Positions 17,067-24,851 of a DNA stretch of 64,000 nt are shown piece after piece. The stretch spans positions 1-64,000 of the forward strand of contig NZ_LYXE01000072.1 in assembly GCF_002532075.1 (NCBI RefSeq). Direction: 5' to 3'. Made by a program: the position numbers and the translations under genes. The DNA comes from Candidatus Chloroploca asiatica (lineage in GTDB: Bacteria > Chloroflexota > Chloroflexia > Chloroflexales > Chloroflexaceae). Below the pieces are notes generated by a model that did not search any database, was not told where the DNA came from, and saw nothing but the letters and a program-made list of their open reading frames with translations. Positions within the stretch are counted from its first letter, which is position 1. Each line of letters opens with the position of its first letter.

Positions 17067-18275
17067 CTAGGTACCGCCCGGCCACAAGGCTACCAGTTCT
17101 TGCCAGAGATAGACAAAAAACTCGGGTAGGCGGGCAAAGAAGCCGGGATCAAAAACAAAGATCAGCGTCAAACCTACAACAAGAGCCAGCACGATTGCCA
17201 GCATGACGATGAAGCGACGCGAGATCGTACGCGGCATAGCGATGCCCCCGAGAGCCGGCGGCGGTTCGCTGATTTCAACATAGTGCAAACGCCGAAACTC
17301 GTCCATGATTTCTGGCGTCTCAAGCCCCAGGTAGCTCAGGTACAAACGGAACATCTGCAATGCAGCCGGGCCACGCGGCAAGAGCGTGAACTTCTCGTCT
17401 TCAATCGCCTGCAGATAGGACATCCGGATTTTGAGTTCGTTCTCGATCTGCACCAGGGTCAAATGCCGACGCTGACGCTCGTGTCGGATCCGTGCTCCGA
17501 TGCCCGCGTGCTCATCAAGATCAGGGGCAAGGGTCGTTTTGGATCCACCCGAAGCAGCAGGCGGCATGCGGAGCATCGCCATCTCTTCGGCTTCCGTCAT
17601 AAAGACGCGATCCTCATCAGGAGGGGTGCGTTGTGGGCCGGGGGCAACCGGTGGCGCATCAACCGAGGCTGGGCGCACCAACGCTGGCGCACTCGCAGGC
17701 TGGGTAGGCGTTGTCGCAACCGAAGCCGCTGGGGAGGTCATCGACGGTTCGCGCTTTGACGTAGCAACAGACGCCGGCTCAACGAGAGGAGGCGGGGTTG
17801 TCGCAACAGAACCAGCAGCCGCACTTGCACCACTGCTCATCTTCCCCGTCGCACCTGGGGCTGGAGCCTGGGCAGGCGCAACCGTATCTGGGGGAGCCAT
17901 CCCAACTGAGCGAGTCTTCGTCGCTACGGCGGCCACACGCGCACGCAACCGTGCCACCAGTTCGGCGGACCGGTAGGGTTTGCTCACATAATCAACCGCA
18001 CCCAACGTAAAGGCACGAACCACATCCTCTTCACGCGAAGCAGCACTGAGCACAATCACTTGGGCACGGCCACCCAGCCGTTCAAGTACGTCCCAGCCAG
18101 CCTCGTTCCCCGAACGAACCTCGATCATCACCAGATCGGGCTTGTGTTTATGAAAGAGTTGCTCGCCATAGACCAGATCACTGCTGTTGATAACTTCAAA
18201 ATCAGCAAGTTCAAGCTGGATGCTCAGGCGCGTCAACAAAGTCACATCATCGTCTATAATCAGAATAGAAGGCAA
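17067..18275 (-). CDS. Receiver-like domain fused to RodZ-type HTH and one membrane helix
   Basis: About 402 residues. Residues 1-115 have a CheY-like fold with acidic triplet IIDDD and a late Lys (VSKPY), but the phospho-acceptor position is Glu52 (LVMIEVRSG) instead of Asp, so it may be locked in a phosphorylated-like state. A long Ala/Pro/Thr linker (about 120-245) leads to a RodZ/HTH_25-type helix-turn-helix (IGARIRHERQRRHLTL...QAIEDEKFTLLP), then one membrane helix near 356-378 and a short tail. RodZ proteins link MreB to the membrane in rod-shape control. No MreB gene is adjacent. I chose TTG 18275 because GTGAGGAG lies seven bases upstream; GTG 18314 would add 13 residues. The gene is divergent from mnmG. 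Confidence 0.85.
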   Translation of the reverse strand: MPSILIIDDDVTLLTRLSIQLELADFEVINSSDLVYGEQLFHKHKPDLVMIEVRSGNEAGWDVLERLGGRAQVIVLSAASREEDVVRAFTLGAVDYVSKPYRSAELVARLRARVAAVATKTRSVGMAPPDTVAPAQAPAPGATGKMSSGASAAAGSVATTPPPLVEPASVATSKREPSMTSPAASVATTPTQPASAPALVRPASVDAPPVAPGPQRTPPDEDRVFMTEAEEMAMLRMPPAASGGSKTTLAPDLDEHAGIGARIRHERQRRHLTLVQIENELKIRMSYLQAIEDEKFTLLPRGPAALQMFRLYLSYLGLETPEIMDEFRRLHYVEISEPPPALGGIAMPRTISRRFIVMLAIVLALVVGLTLIFVFDPGFFARLPEFFVYLWQELVALWPGGT

Positions 18276-18347
18276 GCCATCGCTCCTCACCGGTTTCAGC
18301 AGACGGTGATACACTTATCCGGTCGTGGCGATTATACCATAGTAACT

Positions 18348-20312
18348 ATGCAACACTTATATGATGTCATTGTCATCGGTGCCGGTCACGCCGGGTGTGA
18401 AGCGGCCAATGCAGCGGCACGCCTCGGCTGCCGCACCCTGCTCCTCACGATTGATCTCGATAAACTGGCCCATATGTCGTGCAATCCAAGCATCGGCGGG
18501 CCAGCCAAAGGTCATCTCGTGCGCGAGCTTGATGCCATGGGCGGGCTGATTGCCCGTGTGACCGACCAGACGGCCATTCAGATTCGCCTGCTCAACGAGA
18601 GCAAAGGGCCAGCCGTGCAGTCACTACGTGCGCAGTGCGACAAGCGGCTCTATGCCCAGGTGATGAAAGAGACGCTTGAACGCATGCCCGGGCTTGATCT
18701 GCGCCAGGCGATGGTCGAGCAGATTATCCCCCTGCAGCCCACTGACCCGACCGATCCCAGAGCGGCACGTTTTACCGTTGTCACCCACACCGGCTGGCAG
18801 TACCAGGCACGGGCGCTCGTGCTGACCACCGGAACCTTTCTGCGTGGCCGTGCTGTCACGGGCCAGGCGGCATGGGGGGCCGGGCGTGCAGGCGAAGCAC
18901 CGGCCATGGCGCTCGGCAATGATCTCGCCTCACTCGGCTTTCCGCTGGTACGCCTCAAAACCGGCACACCTCCACGGATCGATGCCCGCACCATTGATTT
19001 TAGCCAGACCGAGATCCAGCACGGCAGCCGCGTACCCTACTATTTTGGGCACTATTATGCCGATCTCGAAGCCCCTCCCGCCCCAGCGTACCACGGCGAG
19101 CCAGCCGCCATCTATCCTGCTGCCCTGCGCGAAGGGTGGCGGCCCCAACTCCCGTGTTATCAGGTCTATACCGGGGCGGACTTTCATCGCCTGATCCGCG
19201 CGAATCTCGACCGTGCGCCCCTCTTTAGCGGGGTCATCGAAGGCGTTGGCCCGCGCTATTGCCCCAGCATTGAAGACAAGATCGTCCGTTTTGCCGACAA
19301 AGAACGTCACGGGTTCTTTCTTGAGCCTGAAGGCTGGAAGACCCACGAAGTCTATGTGCAGGGGTGCAATACCTCGTTACCCGAAGATGTGCAGTGGGCC
19401 ATGTTGCGCACTATTCCGGCCCTACGCAAGGTAGAGTTGATGCGCATTGGCTATGCAATTGAGTATGATGCCGTGAGTACCGGCGAGGTCGGGGCCGATC
19501 TTCAAACGCGGCGCCTTGCCGGACTCTTTCTGGCGGGGCAGATCAATGGTACCACCGGCTACGAAGAGGCGGCTGCACAGGGTCTGATGGCGGGGATCAA
19601 TGCGGCTCGTTTCGCACAGCAGGCCCCAGCACTTATCCTGCGCCGTGACCAGGCCTACATCGGGGTGCTCATTGATGACCTCGTCACCAAAGAGATCCAC
19701 GAACCCTATCGCATGTTTACGAGTCGGGCCGAACATCGTCTGTTGTTGCGTCAGGATAACGCCGATCTGCGGCTGAGCCCGCTGGCCCACGAACTGGGGC
19801 TGATCGACGCTGCCCGCGCCGCCGCCGTTGAACGCCGCCGCGCCGCCGCTGAAGCCCTCTACACAACGCTCAGCGAGCGCCGGATTTTCCCATCTGCTGA
19901 CACCAATGCCCGACTCACCGCCGCAGGGATTGGAACCCTGAACAATCCGGCCAGTGCCGCCGACGTGCTTGCCCGGCCTCATGTCAGCTATCCGCAATTG
20001 CGCACCGCGCTGGATCTGCCTGAGGCAGCACGGGAGATCGAGGAACTGGTCGAAGTCACATGCAAATATGGAGGCTACATCGAACGGCAACAACGTGAAG
20101 TCGAACGGATGCATAAAATGGAAAACCGGCGCATCCCTGACACCTTTGATTACCACGGGCTCAACGGGCTTCGCAACGAAGCGCGCCAGGTCTTGCTACG
20201 GTTCCGTCCAGCAACGCTTGGGCAAGCGAGTCGTCTCGCAGGCATCAACCCTTCTGATGTCGCCATTTTGCTCTTTGCCCTCGAACGCCGCACCTCTGAA
20301 AGTAGACTGTAA
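18348..20312 (+). CDS. mnmG: tRNA uridine-34 modification enzyme MnmG (GidA)
   Basis: A 654-residue FAD protein. It opens with the dinucleotide-binding motif VIGAGHAGCEAA, followed by CNPSIGGPAKGH and the C-terminal GTTGYEEAAAQG typical of MnmG. With MnmE it adds the (carboxymethyl)aminomethyl group to wobble U34 of certain tRNAs using methylene-THF, FADH2 and GTP. ATG 18348 (MQHLYDVIVIGAG) fits the family start. It is followed 86 bases later by the thioesterase gene. Neither mnmE nor rsmG is adjacent. Confidence 0.98.
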   Translation: MQHLYDVIVIGAGHAGCEAANAAARLGCRTLLLTIDLDKLAHMSCNPSIGGPAKGHLVRELDAMGGLIARVTDQTAIQIRLLNESKGPAVQSLRAQCDKRLYAQVMKETLERMPGLDLRQAMVEQIIPLQPTDPTDPRAARFTVVTHTGWQYQARALVLTTGTFLRGRAVTGQAAWGAGRAGEAPAMALGNDLASLGFPLVRLKTGTPPRIDARTIDFSQTEIQHGSRVPYYFGHYYADLEAPPAPAYHGEPAAIYPAALREGWRPQLPCYQVYTGADFHRLIRANLDRAPLFSGVIEGVGPRYCPSIEDKIVRFADKERHGFFLEPEGWKTHEVYVQGCNTSLPEDVQWAMLRTIPALRKVELMRIGYAIEYDAVSTGEVGADLQTRRLAGLFLAGQINGTTGYEEAAAQGLMAGINAARFAQQAPALILRRDQAYIGVLIDDLVTKEIHEPYRMFTSRAEHRLLLRQDNADLRLSPLAHELGLIDAARAAAVERRRAAAEALYTTLSERRIFPSADTNARLTAAGIGTLNNPASAADVLARPHVSYPQLRTALDLPEAAREIEELVEVTCKYGGYIERQQREVERMHKMENRRIPDTFDYHGLNGLRNEARQVLLRFRPATLGQASRLAGINPSDVAILLFALERRTSESRL

Positions 20313-20398
20313 CCAGTCGATCTATACTAAAGGGGAAGGGCAACATCAAACCCTTCTGTATGGTCGCATCTTCCAGAGCCAAGCCAAGGAGCGCTCGT

Positions 20399-20935
20399 AT
20401 GCAGAGCCCGAACAGTGTCGCCGGGCAATTTCGCACCCTCGAGATGACGGTGCTTATGACACCGGATACGGCAAACTTCTCAGGCAACGTCCACGGTGGG
20501 CATCTGCTCAAGCTACTCGATCAAGTTGCTTTTGCCTGTGCCTCGCGCTATGCAGGATCGTACGTTGTCACGGTCTCAGTTGACCAGGTGGTGTTTCACG
20601 AACGAGTTCATGTTGGGGAACTGGTCACCTTCATTGCCTCGGTCAATTACACCGGCAAAACGTCGATGGAGATCGGGATTCGGGTTGTTTCGGAAAATAT
20701 CACCGAGCGTTCCATTCGCCACGTGCTGACCTGCTATTTCAACATGGTGTCGGTTGATGAAGAGGGCAATCCACGCCCCATTCCATCCGTGCCCATCGAA
20801 AATGCCGAACAGCGTCGCCGCTGGGCAGCGGCCAAGCTCCGTCGCGATCTCCGCAAAGAGATCGAAGCACGCAGCCTGGAGATTCGCCAGCACCCCGAAG
20901 ATATGCTCAGTGAACTGAGCCCTGAGTCAGCTTGA
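20399..20935 (+). CDS. Hot-dog fold acyl-CoA thioesterase
   Basis: A 178-residue YciA/BACH-type single hot-dog protein. The active-site stretch GNVHGGHLLKLLDQVA matches the N-x-H-G-G-x-L-L-x-x-x-D signature, and a second strand reads SVDQVVFHERVHVGELV. It hydrolyses acyl-CoA to free acid and CoA in the cytoplasm. ATG 20399 has AAGGAG seven bases upstream and is preferred over 20360. The C-terminal 45 residues are extra and probably helical (RRRWAAAKLRRDLRKEIEA). It ends at a strong hairpin. Confidence 0.93.
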   Translation: MQSPNSVAGQFRTLEMTVLMTPDTANFSGNVHGGHLLKLLDQVAFACASRYAGSYVVTVSVDQVVFHERVHVGELVTFIASVNYTGKTSMEIGIRVVSENITERSIRHVLTCYFNMVSVDEEGNPRPIPSVPIENAEQRRRWAAAKLRRDLRKEIEARSLEIRQHPEDMLSELSPESA

Positions 20936-20963
20936 GTCGTGCTTGCCTGACCGCACCACAACG

Positions 20964-20997
20964 AAAAAAGACGGCAACCAATTGGTTGCCGTCTTTT
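20964..20997 (+). terminator. Intrinsic terminator after the thioesterase gene
   Basis: A-rich perfect hairpin (AAAAGACGGCAACC/GGTTGCCGTCTTTT) with an AATT loop, 28 bases after the stop. It can work on either strand. Confidence 0.9.
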
Positions 20998-21088
20998 CTG
21001 TCCCGAAGCAGAGCGAAGGCATGCAAAAGACCTGCCATCCAAACCCACCGTGATGACAGGTCTCCTCACTTGTCAGGGGCATATCGTC

Positions 21089-21520
21089 CTAGTTCATCCG
21101 AATATCGTCGCAAATCAACTCGACACTTTCAATCCGGCGACGCCGATCACCCACAGCACCCCCACTCTCGAGATGCTCGGGCCACGCCCCGTGGAAGCGC
21201 CAGCGTGCGCAGGGGCGACCAAACTCATCAATCGCAACAATCGAACCATCGTGGCGCTCGACATGACCTTCGGCATTCGCATGTTCCCATTCCGGCAGCA
21301 TGTCATCGAGCGCGATTCCCTCAGCCAGTATCACTCGCTCCTCGTGATTGGGAGAGTAGACATCGAAGAGATCAATGGCATCAGGGCCAAAGTAGAACTC
21401 GACATGGCGATGCTCAACTTCAAGACCACTGCAAGAGCCAAAGACACCCCGTGGAACACCATCAACCTCGACAAGGTAGCGAACATTGGCAAAGGGATTG
21501 GGCAACTTTCTGTACGCCAT
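21089..21520 (-). CDS. Phage/eCIS tail-tube-like protein (T4 gp19 family), standing alone
   Basis: A 143-residue protein starting at ATG 21520 behind GGGAGGT, a very strong ribosome site. It matches the inner-tube family of contractile tails and extracellular injection systems along its whole length. Near the N-terminus are NVRYLVEVDGVPRG and SCSGLEVEHRHVEFY. In the second half are ERHDGSIVAIDEFGRPCARW, WRFHGAWPEHL and RRRIESVELICDDI, the order seen in the TIGR02241 group. The central loop is altered (DAIDLFDVYSPNHEERV) where family members usually have a KLPG-type segment. No sheath, baseplate, spike, AAA+ ATPase or terminase gene lies nearby; its neighbours are the thioesterase and bchE. 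It could be a remnant, a domesticated protein, or part of a machine encoded elsewhere. Confidence 0.85.
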   Translation of the reverse strand: MAYRKLPNPFANVRYLVEVDGVPRGVFGSCSGLEVEHRHVEFYFGPDAIDLFDVYSPNHEERVILAEGIALDDMLPEWEHANAEGHVERHDGSIVAIDEFGRPCARWRFHGAWPEHLESGGAVGDRRRRIESVELICDDIRMN

Positions 21521-21780
21521 GGTTACCTCCCTCTTAAACATAGTCCTGTCAACAGATCCTACAAGACCCTGTCTATCGAACCTCTTCCCGCTGTGAACAA
21601 AACGACACATCCCCTGTCCCATGCAGTATAACCCCACAGGCACAGCTGTAGGGTGGTAAGATGCATCCTAAGAGTTAAGAGAGCATTACAGGGATGTCAA
21701 GGGGCGTGAATGAGGAACAGGCAACCAGCGCCACACAGCCCCCACGACCAGCACAACTGGTCGTGGGGGCCACCAAGAAC
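21521..21780. promoter_or_regulatory. Gap between bchE and the tail-tube-like gene, with the bchE terminator
   Basis: No further gene is seen. The bchE terminator is at 21738-21770. The rest, on the minus strand, should contain the promoter for the strongly translated tail-tube-like gene, but no clear hexamer pair was found. Confidence 0.45.
21738..21770 (-). terminator. Terminator downstream of bchE
   Basis: A 14-bp perfect stem (GCCCCCACGACCAG/CTGGTCGTGGGGGC) with a five-base loop, 11 bases beyond the bchE stop. There is no long T-tract. Confidence 0.8.
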
Positions 21781-23415
21781 CTAACATCCAACCTGCTTAT
21801 TCTCGTCACGCAGAGGGGTATTGAGGGTATTCTCAGACTGGTGACGGATTTCTTCGGGGTCAAAGCCACGAGGAATAGCCCCACCGAAGGTGATATCGGC
21901 CACCAATTCGGGGTGATCTTCCTTCAGCGTACTCAACTGCTCCATCGTAAAGACACGCGACTCATCAAAGGCCAGGTCGACTTCCATCTGTGTCCCATTC
22001 ATATGGACACGTCCGAGGTCATAGAAGCGCTTGGTGACGGTCGTCTTCATAAAGGCACGCAGACAACCGAGCATATATTTGCGCTTGACGGGATCTTTGA
22101 TGAAGGGGTATTCAAAGAAGGCCTTGCGCATATAAAACCGAGCATAGTTGCGCAACACACCCTTGAGCACATCTTCACGATCCATTGCCTCGGGCTTCAT
22201 GATCGGGGTGACAAAGTTGTACTTGCTATAGTCACGAACCTCGACCTTATCACCCAGTTCCTCGAAGAGTTCGGCAAATGGCCACGGCGTATACATATTC
22301 CAGTTCGCCATGTCGGGCTTCCAGTCCTGCGAGAGGCGGTAGGTCTCTTCGATCGTCTCAGGGGTCTCGTTCTCCATGCCCATGATGAACTGCGCTTCGG
22401 CAACCATCCCGTGGGACTGGATCATCTTGATCGCCCGCTTGTTCTGCTCAATCGTCGTCTGCTTGCGGAAGCGGTCAAGGTTCATCTGGGCGGCAGCCTC
22501 GGTGCCAAGCGAGATATGCATCAACCCGGCCTTGCGCCAGAGGGGCAGCAGGGCTTCGTCACGCATAATGTCGGTCACACGGGTATTGATCCCCCAGAGC
22601 ACGGGCAGCTTGCGACGCGCCAATTCTTCGCAGAGCGCCGTAAATTTCTTGCGGTTGAGGGTCGGCTCTTCATCGGCAAGAATAAAGAAGCCCACGTTGT
22701 AATCGCGAACCAGCGTCTCGACCTCATCAACAAACTTGAGCGGGCTGCGCGAACGATATTTGCGCCAGAACTTCCACTGCGAGCAGAAACGACAGGTAAA
22801 GGGGCACCCACGGGCAAAGTTGGGCACGGCGACCCGCACATTCATCGGAACATAAATGTACTTGTCCCACTCGAGCAGGCTCCAGTCAGGCGTCAGGGTA
22901 TCAAGATCAGCAATCGGATCACGTGCAGGCGTCGCCACAACCTTCTCGTTCTCGAGATAGGCAATGCCCTGGATCGTCGCCCGATCTTTGAGATCACTCC
23001 CAGCCTCAATGCTCTTGAGCAACTCAACAATGATCTCTTCACCCTCACCACGCACGATGTAGTCAATCCACGGTGCCTCAGACAAGACCTGAGCATACAT
23101 GAAGGTTGGATGGACACCACCGAGGATGAGCTTGGTGTTGGGCAACAACTCACGCGCCATCTTCAGGGTTTCCTGGGCCTTGATGATCATTGGGGTGATC
23201 GCTGTTGCCAGAATCACGTCAGGCCGGTTGCGCTCGATGATGACCCGCAATTGATCATTGGGAATATCAAGCGTCATGGCGTCAATGAAACGAACATTGT
23301 CGAATCCGGCCGTTTTGAGCGCCCCGCCGATGTAGGCGACCCAGCTCGGCGGCCAACTACCGGCAATTTCAGCTCCGCCCGCGTGGTAATTGGGCTGGAT
23401 CATCATGATCCGCAT
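21781..23415 (-). CDS. bchE: Anaerobic Mg-protoporphyrin IX monomethyl ester oxidative cyclase BchE
   Basis: A 544-residue B12-binding radical-SAM protein. The N-terminus MRIMMIQPNYHAGGAEIAG is characteristic of BchE and opens the cobalamin-binding domain (1-160; GGVHPTFMY, YIVRGEGEEI). The radical-SAM cluster motif is ARGCPFTCRFCSQW (C-x3-C-x2-C), and the HiPIP-like C-terminal region is present. BchE forms the isocyclic E ring of bacteriochlorophyll using water-derived oxygen, so pigment is made without O2. The ribosome site GGGAGA is well placed. bchJ lies directly upstream on the same strand with 109 bases between, so transcription runs bchJ-bchE. This is the clearest evidence for anoxygenic phototrophy. 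Confidence 0.97.
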   Translation of the reverse strand: MRIMMIQPNYHAGGAEIAGSWPPSWVAYIGGALKTAGFDNVRFIDAMTLDIPNDQLRVIIERNRPDVILATAITPMIIKAQETLKMARELLPNTKLILGGVHPTFMYAQVLSEAPWIDYIVRGEGEEIIVELLKSIEAGSDLKDRATIQGIAYLENEKVVATPARDPIADLDTLTPDWSLLEWDKYIYVPMNVRVAVPNFARGCPFTCRFCSQWKFWRKYRSRSPLKFVDEVETLVRDYNVGFFILADEEPTLNRKKFTALCEELARRKLPVLWGINTRVTDIMRDEALLPLWRKAGLMHISLGTEAAAQMNLDRFRKQTTIEQNKRAIKMIQSHGMVAEAQFIMGMENETPETIEETYRLSQDWKPDMANWNMYTPWPFAELFEELGDKVEVRDYSKYNFVTPIMKPEAMDREDVLKGVLRNYARFYMRKAFFEYPFIKDPVKRKYMLGCLRAFMKTTVTKRFYDLGRVHMNGTQMEVDLAFDESRVFTMEQLSTLKEDHPELVADITFGGAIPRGFDPEEIRHQSENTLNTPLRDENKQVGC

Positions 23416-23524
23416 AGCGGTCTCCCTTGTTGATGGGGCCGTGATGGCCCTGCGACTGACAACAGACTCTGTACTACAAAAACCTGCGAGAACGGAGGCC
23501 AGTGCCTCCGGCGAACGCCCCTTG

Positions 23525-24136
23525 TCAGGGGATGGTCACCTCGAACGTACACGCATCAGCACCCATCGCGCCACATGCCGTTTCACGAACCATGAGCTGC
23601 GGGTTGATCAAGGGACGCAAGAGAGTTTGAAAACAGTGGGTGTAGTAGTGGCACAACGGGGCATCGGTTGCGATGCCACGACACTCGGGGCTGTCGGCCA
23701 GACAAATAGTAGCGCCGCGCCGCCCCACAACGTAGCTAAAACGGCCGCTCCCGGCGAATGTCCAGGCATGACCAGCGATCGCCTTCAAAAAGATGCGCAG
23801 GCCGAATGAAGCGGGCAACCATGGTAAAAGGATCCGGATCGGCGCAGGAATACGGTTGGCGAGCAAATAGTCGGCAGTGCGTTCGCCTGAACGGGCAAGC
23901 ACCTTGCCAGTCGCCTCAAGACCGAGATCGGTACGCAAGGCGTTGATCAGCGCCATAAACGCTTGCTCATCAACCATGTCGGTCGGCAATTGCTCGTTCA
24001 ACGCGCTGTGCCCAATCCGCTCCAGGATCGCCCGGGCAGCCTCGGCACCATACAACTCGTTGAGCGCCCCCACCGTCTGGATAATCGAGTTAGGGCCGAT
24101 GCGCACAACACCTGCCGGCGCGTATGTTGTGTGCAT
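23525..24136 (-). CDS. bchJ: BchJ, V4R-domain bacteriochlorophyll synthesis protein
   Basis: A 203-residue protein starting at ATG 24136 (MHTTYAPAGVVRIG) with AAAGG upstream. The V4R (4-vinyl reductase) domain fills the C-terminal half, with conserved cysteines in RETACGAMGADACTFEV and CLADSPECRG. BchJ was named as 8-vinyl reductase, but later work gives that activity to BciA/BciB; BchJ is now seen more as a carrier or chaperone of porphyrin intermediates. It lies upstream of bchE in the same orientation. A GGAGGC/GCCTCC mini-hairpin (23493-23508) sits in the gap. A second V4R protein is at 52210. Confidence 0.9.
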   Translation of the reverse strand: MHTTYAPAGVVRIGPNSIIQTVGALNELYGAEAARAILERIGHSALNEQLPTDMVDEQAFMALINALRTDLGLEATGKVLARSGERTADYLLANRIPAPIRILLPWLPASFGLRIFLKAIAGHAWTFAGSGRFSYVVGRRGATICLADSPECRGIATDAPLCHYYTHCFQTLLRPLINPQLMVRETACGAMGADACTFEVTIP

Positions 24137-24332
24137 AACAGAACCTTTCACCATGAAAACAATCCCATGACATTTCATATCATGATAGCCCGCGAAAAGT
24201 CTACCACGCAGGCTCGGGTCAAAGGGTAATGATCGCTCAACACTACGTAAGGTTTTCTTCTCTGATTAGGATGAGCCAGGATGCTACCATGAGACAATAT
24301 GAGCGTCATTGTTGACGAGATAGGGGCTACGT
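24137..24332. promoter_or_regulatory. Shared divergent control region of bchJE and hoxEFUYH
   Basis: About 196 bases separate the starts of leftward bchJ and rightward hoxE, so both operons are probably driven from here. A 10-base palindrome TATCATGATA lies at 24178-24187 and could be an operator. No convincing consensus -35/-10 pair is present on either strand, which fits activator-dependent promoters. Confidence 0.55.
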
Positions 24333-24842
24333 ATGGCTACTGCCTCTCCCCCAAGGTCACCCGCTGACCAGGCGAATGACAAACGCCTCAAGATCCTTGA
24401 GGCGACCATGAAACGCCACCAGTACCGCGCCGATGCGTTGATCGAGGTTTTGCATAAAGCGCAAGAATTGTATGGGCACCTGACCGAAGATCGGTTACTG
24501 GCGATTGCCCATAGCCTCCACCTTCCTCCCAGTCGCGTCTATGGGGTGGCGACGTTTTACCACTTCTTTAGCCTGACCCCGCAAGGCGAGCACAGCTGTA
24601 CCGTCTGTCTTGGGACAGCCTGTTATGTCAAAGGGGCGATGGAGCTGCTCGCGACGCTCGAAACCGAGAGTGGCCTGCGGGCCGGGTCAACCTCCGCCGA
24701 TGGCAAGCTTTCGCTGTTGACCGCTCGCTGCCTCGGGGCGTGCGGCATTGCGCCTGCGGTGATCGTGGATGGCAATGTGGCCGGCCATGCCGATCCCGAA
24801 GTGATGCGAGCACGGGTGCGTGCGTTGCTCGATGAGGATTGA
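24333..24842 (+). CDS. hoxE: Bidirectional [NiFe] hydrogenase diaphorase subunit HoxE
   Basis: A 169-residue NuoE-like thioredoxin-fold protein. The [2Fe-2S] ligands are Cys92, Cys97 (VCLGTACYVKG), Cys133 and Cys137 (CLGACGIAP). Together with HoxF and HoxU it forms the diaphorase module that passes electrons between NAD(P)H and the hydrogenase module HoxYH. It is the first gene of hoxEFUYH, and its stop lies nine bases before hoxF. Presence of hoxE places the enzyme with cyanobacterial-type Hox rather than the four-subunit Ralstonia enzyme. Confidence 0.95.
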   Translation: MATASPPRSPADQANDKRLKILEATMKRHQYRADALIEVLHKAQELYGHLTEDRLLAIAHSLHLPPSRVYGVATFYHFFSLTPQGEHSCTVCLGTACYVKGAMELLATLETESGLRAGSTSADGKLSLLTARCLGACGIAPAVIVDGNVAGHADPEVMRARVRALLDED

Positions 24843-24851
24843 GGGGGTGTG

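Noticed and set aside
21089-21520. Prophage at the tail-tube-like gene
   Set aside because: No integrase, terminase, capsid, holin or att repeats are present; flanking genes are ordinary chromosomal genes.
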